NCBI RefSeq assembly: GCF_002217435.1
Contig: NZ_MUHF01000012.1
Coordinates: forward strand, 1-64,000
Source: Flavobacterium reichenbachii
GTDB lineage: Bacteria > Bacteroidota > Bacteroidia > Flavobacteriales > Flavobacteriaceae
Length of the DNA: 64,000 nucleotides
Reading direction: 5' to 3'
Numbering within the stretch: position 1 is the first letter of the stretch; every line of letters begins with the position of its first letter. Under the pieces are notes generated by a model that had not been told where the DNA came from, searched no databases, and worked only from the letters and a program-made list of their open reading frames with translations. Positions 54,761 through 63,065 of this stretch are shown one piece after another. The position numbers and the translations under genes were made by a program.

Positions 54761-55164
54761 CTAAAGAGTTGGATATCGTTGAAAATGGAAATAAACAGGA
54801 AGAGTTTGTAGAGCAATTAAAAAAGTATCGACCAAAGTTAGATTATAGTAGTGTAGAAGGAGCTGAATATCTCCTTCATTTTATGTTCGAAAAGTATAAT
54901 ACAATATTAGCTCTTAAATATTACGAAATTTATGCAGATAAAATAAAGAATGAAGATCATCATATTAATGCTGCAAGGCTATATATTAAAATTGATAATA
55001 AAGAAAGAGCTAGCGAAGCTCTTTTGAGATTTTCTTGCAAAGCTTGGCTTCCGGTTGAGCATATTCAAATAGTTCCAATGAAGCTATGGATGTTTGAAGA
55101 TTTACATTCAATTCTTACTCAAGCACTAAAAGACAAAATATTATATAGTCCAAAAGCAAATTAG
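54754..55164 (+). pseudogene. 5'-truncated gene meeting the integrase remnant head to head
   Basis: An open frame without ATG: in-frame TAA at 54751-54753, then GYPKELDIVENGNKQEEFVE and on to 55164; only a TTG at 54769 could start it. The protein is helical with a TPR-like feel (YLLHFMFEKYNTILALKYYE, INAARLYIKIDNKERASEAL). No family recognised. Both it and the integrase remnant lose their 5' ends within the same 10 bp, so a deletion or other rearrangement joined them here. Confidence 0.5.
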
Positions 55165-55231
55165 TAATGACAATCTATAAGTATTTAAAAAATCAAAAAT
55201 AGTTTTCAAGAGAGAAGTTATATTATTTTCT

Positions 55232-55495
55232 ATGTATGAAATAAATCTACTTATTAAAATATCAAAAAGTTTACAGCGTTTAGCTTACGTTCTATTTTTA
55301 TTTATTTGGGGAGAAGTTCTATTCTACTTTACAAATTATTCTTCACCCAGAGAATTATTTTATAAAGCGTATGGTGCTGACGGTATTTCACTTTATTTAG
55401 GAAGTATTTTGTTCTTAATTATTATACTTTCAGTACTATCAAAAAGAGTTAGTGATATTGCTGATCGAATGAAGAAAACGGAGTTAAAAAAGTAG
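55232..55495 (+). CDS. small two-helix membrane protein
   Basis: 87 residues: an amphipathic start (INLLIKISKSLQRL), helices at about 17-34 and 54-70, and a basic tail (DRMKKTELKK). No family recognised. Last gene before the repeat at 55558; the right end of the island is somewhere near. Confidence 0.5.
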   Translation: MYEINLLIKISKSLQRLAYVLFLFIWGEVLFYFTNYSSPRELFYKAYGADGISLYLGSILFLIIILSVLSKRVSDIADRMKKTELKK

Positions 55496-55557
55496 TGCTG
55501 AATTCCGGATATTACGAGTGAGATACTCACACCATCAAAACTACAAAATCCAATTGT

Positions 55558-55645
55558 CAAATATAGCCTGTGGTTTAACCACGGGGGACACAATATAAGA
55601 AAGACAATATTACGTTCCCGTGGTTGAAACCACGAGCTATGTTTA
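55558..55645. repeat. inverted-repeat element
   Basis: Arms TATAGCCTGTGGTTTAACCA (from about 55561) and CGTGGTTGAAACCACGAGCT (ending about 55637) form two nested hairpins: each arm is itself near-palindromic around GTGGTT-AACCAC. About 88 bp, no coding capacity. The 55496-55557 part between it and the previous gene shows nothing. Confidence 0.75.
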
Positions 55646-55660
55646 TAACGCTTTGGAATA

Positions 55661-55740
55661 GCAAAAAAAAAGAAAATCATTCACCAACAACCTGCCCAAC
55701 ACAAAATCGAATATTTAGAAAAATTATTAAAAGACAAATA
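55661..55740 (+). pseudogene. possible 3' end of a lost gene
   Basis: After the repeat, one frame reads KKIIHQQPAQHKIEYLEKLL KDK and a stop at 55740, followed by a good terminator. The charged helical ending looks like a genuine C-terminus whose upstream part has been replaced by the repeat and island DNA. Too short to assign. Confidence 0.3.
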
Positions 55741-55764
55741 ATATTCTCAAAAGGTATTTAAACA

Positions 55765-55797
55765 AAAAAGCAGTTCCATCCCAGAACTGCTTTTTAA
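55765..55797. terminator. bidirectional terminator
   Basis: AAAAAGCAGTTC at 55765-55776 pairs with GAACTGCTTTTT at 55784-55795, with A- and T-runs on both sides. It can stop transcripts from the minus-strand gene at 55821 and from the left. Confidence 0.9.
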
Positions 55798-55820
55798 CTT
55801 TTTAGGGCAAAAAAGGTGGT

Positions 55821-56207
55821 TTAACGACGAAATCCAGGATGTTCGTTTACTGAATTGTCTAACTTCACTGTTTTGACCTTTTTTACAGCAACTTTAATTT
55901 CATGAGTAGCAACTTTTTCGTTTGCTTTAACCTCTAAAACATAAGTTCCGGCTGGAAAACCTTCTAAACTTATTGTTTTTGAAATTTCTAGTTTGTCTGC
56001 TGCAGAATCTCCCGCATAAAGTAAATTGTGATTTTCGTCATAGATAGAAAAAGATGATTTTTCAAACGTGTCTAAAGTAAAGCTTACTACTTTTCCGTTT
56101 CCGGTTTGAATGTTTAAAATGTAGTCGCCTTTTCCATCAATGGCATAAGTAAAAATTGTTGCTAAAAAAAAGGCAGCAACCAACCCGTTCTTGGTAAATT
56201 TTGTCAT
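55821..56207 (-). CDS. small secreted protein, diverged member of four-paralogue family
   Basis: 128 residues with signal peptide (about 1-22, ...TIFTYA). The mature part keeps the family pattern: AIDGKGDYILNIQTGNGKVV, SFSIYDENHNLLYAGDS, then ISLEGFPAGTYVLEVKANEK and a closing HEIKVAV, an Ig-like fold similar to the C-terminal beta-sandwich of Bacteroidota secreted proteins (the F-P-GTY-LEV strand pattern). It lacks the SVLSRKA-SSVYK tail of the other three and the upstream element they share. Function unknown. Confidence 0.7.
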   Translation of the reverse strand: MTKFTKNGLVAAFFLATIFTYAIDGKGDYILNIQTGNGKVVSFTLDTFEKSSFSIYDENHNLLYAGDSAADKLEISKTISLEGFPAGTYVLEVKANEKVATHEIKVAVKKVKTVKLDNSVNEHPGFRR

Positions 56208-56482
56208 GTTTTTTTAATGTTTATTACTAATATTACTAAATGTGGAACATCCAAAACTACAAATACAATTTTAATTTTTATGCAAGAAAATCAACTTTTT
56301 TGACTTCTAAAATGCTGAATTAAAACTATTTCTGTACTTTCTCTACGCTATGTACGTAAATGTTGAGGTTTCGGATTTATTTATTTTATATTTTTTTTGT
56401 TATAAAAATTTAAGCCTGAATATTTATTAAGAATAATTTTTCAAAAGAAAAATTCAAGTGCTGTTTGTTTAAAAAATAGCAT

Positions 56483-56515
56483 AAAAAAACAGCTCAATTA
56501 CCATAAAGAGCTGTT
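56483..56515 (-). terminator. terminator of paralogue 2
   Basis: AACAGCTC pairs with GAGCTGTT (56508-56515); the preceding A-run supplies the minus-strand U-tail. The same hairpin recurs behind the next two paralogues. The remaining 56208-56480 gap is AT-rich and shows nothing else. Confidence 0.88.
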
Positions 56516-56576
56516 CTTAAAAAATCATTTTTTCGACTTTTAATCTCGTTTTTTTAAATAATGAGATCATAACTTC

Positions 56577-56981
56577 TTAGCGTACTGCTATGCTTGAATT
56601 TTTAGTAAATCCATCTTTGTAAACAGACGAAATTGCTTTTCTGGACAAAACAGACGAATTGTTTACAATCGTAATTTCGTGTCTTACCTTTTTTACATTA
56701 TCCTCAACTTCTAAGAAGTAAGTTCCTTCTGGAAATTCTTCAAGACTGAAAGTTCTCAAAATTCCATCTTTACCAGAAGCACTTTCAGAATAAATTAAAG
56801 TACCTTCTTCATCATAAATTGTCAAGTTTGCTTTTTTAATCTGATTAAGTGCAAAAGTAATTCGCTTTCCGGTAGCTTTTAATACCTGAACATTCAGATC
56901 TGCATTCCCATCAATTGCATACGCACTAATTCCGCTGAATAGTATCGCTGCTGCTAAACTCATTTTAAACGTCTTTTTCAT
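56577..56981 (-). CDS. small secreted protein, paralogue 2
   Basis: 134 residues. Signal peptide MKKTFKMSLAAAILFSGISA. Mature sequence: AIDGNADLNVQVLKATGKRI, a TFALNQIKKANLTIYDEEGT strand set, SASGKDGILRTFSLEEFPEG and TYFLEVEDNVKKVRHEITIV, then SVLSRKAISSVYKDGFTKNS. The repeated TYFLEV/HEITI strands suggest a small beta-sandwich exported to the periplasm or surface. Very similar to paralogues 3 and 4, so the set arose by tandem duplication. The upstream 379 bp contain the shared element at 57063-57125. Confidence 0.75.
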   Translation of the reverse strand: MKKTFKMSLAAAILFSGISAYAIDGNADLNVQVLKATGKRITFALNQIKKANLTIYDEEGTLIYSESASGKDGILRTFSLEEFPEGTYFLEVEDNVKKVRHEITIVNNSSVLSRKAISSVYKDGFTKNSSIAVR

Positions 56982-57062
56982 AGCAATAGTTTTTTTAAAT
57001 TATTAGTTCTAATTCTCTGATGCTAAATTACTTATGAAATGTATGTATTTACACAACTGCAT

Positions 57063-57125
57063 TTTCCAATTTCGATGCTAAATTCTCATTTACGAAACCG
57101 TTATAGGTTAAATTTTGAATTATAT
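57063..57125. promoter_or_regulatory. shared upstream element, copy 1
   Basis: Contains ATTCTCATTTACGAAACCGT then TATAGGTTAAA, a TTTTGAATTATAT and the following TTTTTGTTAATTC, about 80 bp upstream of paralogue 2. The same series is found at 57844, 58639 and 58909. Confidence 0.7.
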
Positions 57126-57251
57126 TTATCGTTTTTGTTAATTCAGTTATTATATTTCAACGTTTTGTTCTGATTGGCTTTACTTTTGTCTAACTTTTTA
57201 ATAACATTTCAAGATTAAGAAATGAGCAGGAAATTCAAAAAAATAAGGCAC

Positions 57252-57286
57252 AAAAAAAACAGCTCAATAACCACAAAGAGCTGTTT
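57252..57286 (-). terminator. terminator of paralogue 3
   Basis: A-run followed by AACAGCTC and GAGCTGTTT hairpin arms; nearly the same sequence as behind paralogues 2 and 4. Confidence 0.88.
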
Positions 57287-57360
57287 CTAAAACTTAAAAG
57301 TTTTTAAACTTACTAACTATCTAACCTCACTTTTATACTTATTACGAGTATAAAACTTTT

Positions 57361-57765
57361 TTAGCGTACTGCTACGCTTGTATTTTTATCAGAACCTGAT
57401 TTGTAAACAGATGAAAATGCTTTTCTTGATAAAACCGAAGCATCATCAGTAATTGTAATTTCGTGTCTTTCTATTTTTGTATTGTCTTCAACTTCCAGGA
57501 AGTAAGTTCCTTCCGGAAATTCTTCTAAGCTAAAAGTTCTTAAAATTCCTTCTTTACCAGAAGCTCTTTCAGAATAAATTAGAGAGCCTTCTTTGTCATA
57601 TATAGATAGGCTGGCTTTTTGCAGTTTGTTAATAGCAAAAGTAATCACCTTTCCGTCAGTCTTAATTACCTGAAGATTAAAATCTTCTTTTCCATCAATT
57701 GCATAAGTACTTATTCCTGATAAAAGTACAGCACATACTAAACTCAATCTTACAATCTTTTTCAT
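57361..57765 (-). CDS. small secreted protein, paralogue 3
   Basis: 134 residues with signal peptide MKKIVRLSLVCAVLLSGIST. Same layout as paralogue 2 (AIDGKEDFNLQVIKTDGKVI, SLSIYDKEGSLIYSERASGK, EGILRTFSLEEFPEGTYFLE, DASVLSRKAFSSVYKSG) and ends ...NTSVAVR. Start and stop are clean. Unknown function; an exported small beta-sandwich by pattern. Confidence 0.75.
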   Translation of the reverse strand: MKKIVRLSLVCAVLLSGISTYAIDGKEDFNLQVIKTDGKVITFAINKLQKASLSIYDKEGSLIYSERASGKEGILRTFSLEEFPEGTYFLEVEDNTKIERHEITITDDASVLSRKAFSSVYKSGSDKNTSVAVR

Positions 57766-57843
57766 GGTATTTAGTTTTAAATTAATAGTTCTAATTCTCT
57801 GATGCTAAATTACTCTGATCCTTACTTTTTTTACACAACTGAA

Positions 57844-57907
57844 TTTTCCAATTTCGATGCTAAATTCTCATTTACGAAACCGTTATAGGTTAAAATTTGA
57901 ATTATAT
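57844..57907. promoter_or_regulatory. shared upstream element, copy 2
   Basis: Nearly identical to copy 1 from TTTTCCAATTTCGATGCTAA through ACGAAACCGTTATAGGTTAA to AATTTGAATTATAT; 79 bp upstream of paralogue 3. The spacing from copy 1 is 781 bp, the length of the tandem unit. Confidence 0.7.
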
Positions 57908-58062
57908 ATTACGTTTTTGTTAATTCGGTTATTATTTTTTAATGTTTTTTTAAAATTTAATATTTCTTAAATATTAAATTTTCTTACAATTGTTATATCT
58001 GTAAAAAATGATAGTATTAAATATGATTTAAAAAAATTAAGAATCAAAAAAAAGTAAAGAAC

Positions 58063-58097
58063 AAAAAAAAACAGCTCAATAACCACAAAGAGCTGTT
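58063..58097 (-). terminator. terminator of paralogue 4
   Basis: A-run, AACAGCTC, then GAGCTGTTT: the third copy of the family terminator. The 57908-58060 interval shows only AT-rich sequence. Confidence 0.88.
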
Positions 58098-58200
58098 TCT
58101 AAAACTTTAAAAGTTTTTAAACTTACTAACTATCTAACCTCACTTTATACTGTATTACAAGTATAAACTCTTTTAGCGAACTGCTTCGCTTATATTTTTA

Positions 58201-58560
58201 TTAAAGTACAACTGCTTTTCTTGATAAAACAGAAGTATCTCCTTTTACTGTGATTTCGTATTTTACTTTTTTGTTGTTGTCATCAACTTCCAAGAAATAA
58301 GTTCCTGTTGGAAATTCTTCTAAGCTGAAAGTTCTTAAGATTCCGTCTTTACCAGATGCGTTTTCAAAATAAAGTAAATCTCCATTTGCAGCATAAATAC
58401 TTAAACTTGCTTTTTGAGTCTGATTTAAAGCAAACGTAATATATCTTCCGTTTCCTTTTAATACATGAAGATTAAAATCATCTTTACCATCAATTGCATA
58501 AGTACTCATTCCTGATAAAAGCACTGCACATACTAAACTTAATTTTATAATCTTTTTCAT
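58201..58560 (-). CDS. small secreted protein, paralogue 4 with altered C-terminus
   Basis: 119 residues from the ATG at 58560 (MKKIIKLSLVCAVLLSGMST; the frame is open three codons further). Same family as paralogues 2 and 3 up to DTSVLSRKA, then it ends VVL. After the stop, on the minus strand, the DNA still reads AAAAATATAAGC and GAAGCAGTTCGCTAA, the equivalent of the relatives' ...KNTSVAVR end, but out of frame. Compared with paralogue 3, a 30-bp piece is replaced by 13 bp, so a small deletion or exchange has shifted the frame. Otherwise intact. Confidence 0.75.
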   Translation of the reverse strand: MKKIIKLSLVCAVLLSGMSTYAIDGKDDFNLHVLKGNGRYITFALNQTQKASLSIYAANGDLLYFENASGKDGILRTFSLEEFPTGTYFLEVDDNNKKVKYEITVKGDTSVLSRKAVVL

Positions 58561-58638
58561 AATTCTCAATGTTTAAATTTTTAGTTCATTTCTCTGATGT
58601 AAAATTACTTCAGCAGCTGCTTTTTTTGCACAACTCAA

Positions 58639-58703
58639 TTTTCCAATTTATATGCTATATTCTCATTTACGAAACCGTTATAGGTTAAAATTTGAATTAT
58701 ATT
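58639..58703. promoter_or_regulatory. shared upstream element, copy 3
   Basis: TTTTCCAATTTATATGCTAT, then the same TCTCATTTACGAAACCGTTA and GGTTAAAATTTGAATTATAT as copies 1 and 2; 79 bp upstream of paralogue 4 and 270 bp before copy 4. Confidence 0.7.
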
Positions 58704-58908
58704 CGATGTTTGTGTTAATTCAGTTACTATTTTTTAATGATTTGTTTAAATTAAGAATTACTAAAATCTTCATTATTTCTTACAAAATGAGAGATCTTTA
58801 TAAAAAAGATGGTTAAAATGCGATATCAGAAAAAATAATCGATAAAAAATACGGGTCGTCCAAAAAAGGATCAGTTTCATGAAGATGTGACAAGCTAATT
58901 TTTTTAAT

Positions 58909-58984
58909 TTTGATGTGAAATTCTCATTAACGAAACCGATGTAGGTTAAAGTTTGAATTATTTTAGGTAATTTTGTTAAATTTG
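58909..58984 (+). promoter_or_regulatory. shared upstream element, copy 4, with promoter of the AraC gene
   Basis: TTCTCATTAACGAAACCGAT, then GTAGGTTAAAGTTTGAATTA. The TTTG at 58952-58955 is followed 21 bp later by TAAATTTG (58977-58984), a good -33/-7 pair for the AraC gene starting at 59009. The rest of the 448-bp interval from paralogue 4 is AT-rich. Confidence 0.6.
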
Positions 58985-59008
58985 CTATTATTTTTTAAAG
59001 ATTTTATC

Positions 59009-59881
59009 ATGAAGACATTAGCCCCAGCTCTTGAAGTGATAACTAACTCATACGGAAGTTCTTTTACCTACACAAAACACGCCGAAAAGACCAATAGCAA
59101 AGCTCATTTATGGCATTATCATCCAGAGATTGAGTTGGTCTTTATTAATGGCGGGGCAGGAAAAAGACAAATAGGAAGCCATGTTTCTTATTATACGAAT
59201 GGAAGTCTATTACTCATTGGCTCAAATTTGCCGCATTGTGGTTTTACGAATGAAGATACTGGAAACATAAATGAAACCGTTATTCATATTAAACCAGAAT
59301 TTTTAGGCAATGACTTTTTTGCGGTGCCGGAAATGAAAAAGATTCAAAGTATTTTGAGTCAGTCAAAAGGCGGAATTGCTTTTGGTGGTGAAACTAAAAA
59401 GCGTATTGGAAAGAAAATCGAAATGATGGAAGATCAGCTTCCGTTTGAACGTCTGCTTTCGCTCTTAAGTATTTTGAACGAATTAGAATCTTCTGAAGAA
59501 TATACTATTTTAAACGCCGACGGATTTTCGTTAGAATTGCAGACGCAGGATAATGACAGAATTAATGTAGTTTTTAATTATGTAAAAGATCATTTTCAGG
59601 AATCTATTGCTTTAGACGAAGTTTCGAGTCTTGTTAGTATGACTACGCCGTCTTTCTGTCGTTATTTTAAGAAAATTTCCAATAAAACCTTTACCGAATT
59701 TGTAAACGAATATCGTTTGGTGCATGCTTCAAAACTTTTGGCCGAAAAAGCGATAAGTATAAATGAAGTATGTTACGAAAGCGGGTTTAATAATTTCAGC
59801 CACTTTAGTAAATCATTTAAGCAGTATACCGGTAAAAGTGCTTCTCAGTACAGGCATGAACATAAGATTATTATAAAATAG
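59009..59881 (+). CDS. AraC-family regulator divergent from the paralogue array
   Basis: 290 residues from the internal ATG (MKTLAPALEVITNSYGSSFT); an upstream ATG at 58973 lies inside the promoter boxes and is unlikely. The N-terminal cupin has the HLWHYHPEIELVFINGGAGK sugar/ligand-binding pattern; the C-terminal AraC domain shows IALDEVSSLVSMTTPSFCRY, SINEVCYESGFNNFSHFSKS and FKQYTGKSASQYR. It is divergent from the paralogues and shares their upstream element, so it is the most likely regulator of them and of itself; this is inferred from position. Confidence 0.92.
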   Translation: MKTLAPALEVITNSYGSSFTYTKHAEKTNSKAHLWHYHPEIELVFINGGAGKRQIGSHVSYYTNGSLLLIGSNLPHCGFTNEDTGNINETVIHIKPEFLGNDFFAVPEMKKIQSILSQSKGGIAFGGETKKRIGKKIEMMEDQLPFERLLSLLSILNELESSEEYTILNADGFSLELQTQDNDRINVVFNYVKDHFQESIALDEVSSLVSMTTPSFCRYFKKISNKTFTEFVNEYRLVHASKLLAEKAISINEVCYESGFNNFSHFSKSFKQYTGKSASQYRHEHKIIIK

Positions 59882-59962
59882 GAATAATCCTTAAATTTAT
59901 ATGTTATGTTTGGTTTTATTGATTATTTTTAATCCCTAAAATAAACTAAACCCAAAATATCT

Positions 59963-61996
59963 ATGAATTTTATAAGAACTTCTCTTCTGGTTCTTTCTAT
60001 CGCTGCTTTGACTGGCTGTAGTAAAAAAGAAACAAATTTTCCTGATCCTTTAATCACCAATCGTGACACAACAATTAACCCAGCCGAAGACTTTTTTAAG
60101 TATGCAAATAATGGCTGGTTCAAGAAAAATCCAATTAAAAAATCTGAAAGCAGTAATGGAATCTGGAGAACAATTCAAGATACAATTGATTCTCAGATAA
60201 ATCAAATCTGCCAAAAATCTGCAAAAGAACAAGATGCAGCCAAAGGAAGCAATAAGCAGAAAATTGGCGATTTTTATGCTTCAGGATTGGATACAGTAAC
60301 TATAAATAAAGCTGGAATTAAACCTCTTGATACAGAATTGAAAAAAATTCAGGCCATAAATGATATTCCTTCCCTAAATAAATCTATCGCATATTTACAA
60401 ACAGTTAGTGCAGCTCCGGCATTTTCATTTTATGTATATCAGGACAGTAAAAAAAGTTCTGAGTACGCTATGTATTTCTATCAGGGCGGACTAGGTCTTG
60501 GAGAAAGGGATTATTATTTTGATAACGAGGAAAGAAATGTCAATATAAGAAAAGAATACGTGAAGCATGTTGCGGCGATGATGAAGTTAACGGGTGAAAA
60601 TGACGAAGCAGCAGTAAAAAATGCTGCTCTGATCATGAAACTGGAAACTGATCTGGCATCTTCTTCGAGAAAACTGGAAGATCTTAGAGATCCTGCTAAG
60701 AACTACAATAAAATGACCGTTGCACAATTTAATGCAATGACACCTAATATAGATTGGAAAGCTGTTTTGCCAATTTTAGGAATTCCAAAAGGCGATTCTT
60801 TAATTGTAGCCCAGCCAGAATTTTTTAAAAATCTGAATACATTATTAAAAAAATATTCTATTGAAGAATGGAAAACCTATTTAAAGTGGACGCTTGTTAA
60901 TACCTATGCTTCTTCTTTGAGTAAAGACTTTGAAAAACAGGATTTTTACTTTTTTAGTACTGTTATGAATGGTGTTAAAGAGCAAAAACCAAGATGGAAA
61001 AGAACAGTTAAGCAAACAGATAATTTGTTAGGAAATTTAATTGGTCAGGTATATGTAGCCGAATATCTGCCAAAAGGCTCTAAAGAAAAATTGCTTGAAA
61101 TTGGAAACAATGTTAAAGATGTTTATGCATTGCACATCAAAAAACTGGATTGGATGAGCGAAGCTACTAAGAAAAAGGCATTGCAAAAGCTTAACAAAAT
61201 TGTGATGAAAGTGGGATATCCGGATAAATGGAAAGATATGAGTGCACTTTCAATTGACAGAAAAACCTACTGCGCAAATGTAATGAATGCCAATATCTGG
61301 CATTATAATGATATGGTTCTTAAGTTTGGTCAAAAAGTAGATAAAACAGAATGGAGTATTTATCCTCAGACTTACAATGCTTATTACAGTCCAAATAATA
61401 ACGAGATTGTAGTTCCTGCTTGTAATGTTATTGTTCCTGGTTTTGAAGGAAGACTGCCGGACGATGCTGTTTTATACGGAATTATAGGAGGATCAACTTT
61501 TGGTCATGAAATTACGCACGGTTTTGATGATCAGGGAAGTAAATATGATGAAAATGGAAACTTAAGAGATTGGTGGACAGCTGATGATCTGAAAAAATTT
61601 AAAGAAAAAACAAAAGCAGTAGTTGCTCAATATAATAATTTTGAGATTGCTGGTAAACATATAAATGGTGAAGCCACACAAGGAGAAAATATTGCCGATT
61701 TGGGTGGTGTAGTAGTTGGTTTTGATGCTTTTAAGAAAACAGAACAGTATAAAAAACACGAAAAAATCAGCGGACTGACTCCAGAACAGCGTTATTTTCT
61801 TTCGTATGCTTATGCCTGGATGATCAATAGAACAGACGAATCTAATTTAAGGTCGATTATGACAGATGTACATTCGCCAGCTAAATTTAGAGTAAATGGC
61901 CCATTGACTAATATGCCTGAGTTTTATAAAGCATTTAATGTAAAACCAAGTGATAAAATGTTTGTGCCAAAAGACAAACAAGTAGTAATCTGGTAA
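59963..61996 (+). CDS. M13-family metallopeptidase lipoprotein (PepO-like)
   Basis: Zinc endopeptidase of the neprilysin family. 677 residues, the usual length. Signal and lipobox at the start (SLLVLSIAALTGCSKKE), so an envelope lipoprotein. Metal site: HEITH with H515, E516 and H519 in STFGHEITHGFDDQG, and E575 in GENIADLGGVVVGFDAFKK; the substrate-binding NAYYSPNNNEIVVPA lies before it. Single gene with a TATGTTTG promoter-like box at 59905-59912. Confidence 0.95.
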   Translation: MNFIRTSLLVLSIAALTGCSKKETNFPDPLITNRDTTINPAEDFFKYANNGWFKKNPIKKSESSNGIWRTIQDTIDSQINQICQKSAKEQDAAKGSNKQKIGDFYASGLDTVTINKAGIKPLDTELKKIQAINDIPSLNKSIAYLQTVSAAPAFSFYVYQDSKKSSEYAMYFYQGGLGLGERDYYFDNEERNVNIRKEYVKHVAAMMKLTGENDEAAVKNAALIMKLETDLASSSRKLEDLRDPAKNYNKMTVAQFNAMTPNIDWKAVLPILGIPKGDSLIVAQPEFFKNLNTLLKKYSIEEWKTYLKWTLVNTYASSLSKDFEKQDFYFFSTVMNGVKEQKPRWKRTVKQTDNLLGNLIGQVYVAEYLPKGSKEKLLEIGNNVKDVYALHIKKLDWMSEATKKKALQKLNKIVMKVGYPDKWKDMSALSIDRKTYCANVMNANIWHYNDMVLKFGQKVDKTEWSIYPQTYNAYYSPNNNEIVVPACNVIVPGFEGRLPDDAVLYGIIGGSTFGHEITHGFDDQGSKYDENGNLRDWWTADDLKKFKEKTKAVVAQYNNFEIAGKHINGEATQGENIADLGGVVVGFDAFKKTEQYKKHEKISGLTPEQRYFLSYAYAWMINRTDESNLRSIMTDVHSPAKFRVNGPLTNMPEFYKAFNVKPSDKMFVPKDKQVVIW

Positions 61997-62014
61997 GATA
62001 TTTAAGTTAAAAGT

Positions 62015-62047
62015 AAATCCGGCTGGCAAAAAACCAGTCGGATTTTT
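62015..62047 (+). terminator. terminator of the M13 peptidase gene
   Basis: AAATCCGGCTGG at 62015-62026 pairs with CCAGTCGGATTT from 62034, followed by a T-run. Confidence 0.88.
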
Positions 62048-62103
62048 CATATAATATATTTTGAAAAGTTATATTTACAATCCTTAATCGAAAAAAAATA
62101 AAT

Positions 62104-62973
62104 ATGAAAAACTTTAAGATTTTAGTTTTCGCATTCTTTTTATGCATTTCAGCAATGTCATATGCGGCGAAAGTAGATACTTTACAAGTTGCGAGTACAG
62201 CTATGGGCAAAACCTACAAAGCCGCAGTTGTTTTACCTAATTCCTATACAAAAAGCAAAGGGGCCTTTCCGGTAATGTATTTACTGCACGGTGCGTACGG
62301 CCACTTTAGTGATTGGCTGAAAAATACTCCAAACAAAAAATTAGTTCAGACTTTATCAGATCAATATAATATTATAATAGTTATGCCGGAGGGAGAAACT
62401 TTTAGTTTTTATATAGATAGTCCGGTAAACAAAGAAAGTCAGTTTGAGACCTTTATCACACAGGAAGTTATTCAGAAAGTAGATAAAACATATAAAACCA
62501 TAAGCAATAGAAACGGCAGAGTAATTACAGGGCTTTCTATGGGCGGACATGGAGCGCTTTATCTTTCGGCCAGACATCCCGATTTGTTTTGTGCTGCAGG
62601 AAGTATGAGCGGTGCCGTAGATATGAGTGCTATGCTAAATCGAGATTCGTCTGCGCAGATCGTAAAATTGATGCAGCCCGTATTTGGCGATAAAAGCGGC
62701 AGCACCGAAATGTACGAACAACACGCTGTTTTAGGAATGCTGGACAAACTCAAAGCCAACAAATTGCCCCTAATTATAGATTGCGGTGTTGATGATTTTC
62801 TTATAGAGCCCAACAGAGAACTTCACAGAAGATTAGTTTACAGTAAGGTAGATCATGACTATACAGAGCGTCCCGGCGCACATACTTGGGATTATTGGGA
62901 AAATTCGCTGCCGTACCACGTATTATTTTTTAACAAAATATTGCTTAAAAATCAGGCAGTTGTTAAAAAATAA
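62104..62973 (+). CDS. secreted esterase, EstD/FrmB-like alpha/beta hydrolase
   Basis: 289 residues with a signal peptide (MKNFKILVFAFFLCISAMSY, cleavage near YAA). Alpha/beta-hydrolase with the oxyanion-type FPVMYLLHGAYGHFSDW, nucleophile S145 in TGLSMGGHGAL, an aspartate in LIIDCGVDDFLIEPNRE and a histidine in RPGAHTWDYWENSLPYH, the order of the esterase family with S-formylglutathione hydrolase and antigen-85-like enzymes. Substrate unknown; export suggests polysaccharide ester or other envelope or environmental esters. Confidence 0.92.
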   Translation: MKNFKILVFAFFLCISAMSYAAKVDTLQVASTAMGKTYKAAVVLPNSYTKSKGAFPVMYLLHGAYGHFSDWLKNTPNKKLVQTLSDQYNIIIVMPEGETFSFYIDSPVNKESQFETFITQEVIQKVDKTYKTISNRNGRVITGLSMGGHGALYLSARHPDLFCAAGSMSGAVDMSAMLNRDSSAQIVKLMQPVFGDKSGSTEMYEQHAVLGMLDKLKANKLPLIIDCGVDDFLIEPNRELHRRLVYSKVDHDYTERPGAHTWDYWENSLPYHVLFFNKILLKNQAVVKK

Positions 62974-63065
62974 TAAAAAAAATAAGTTTAAAATAGTCCA
63001 ATTACTTTTTTTGGTTTGATTTTTGGAATACCTTTATATATAGTACAAACCTTAAAAAAAATATT

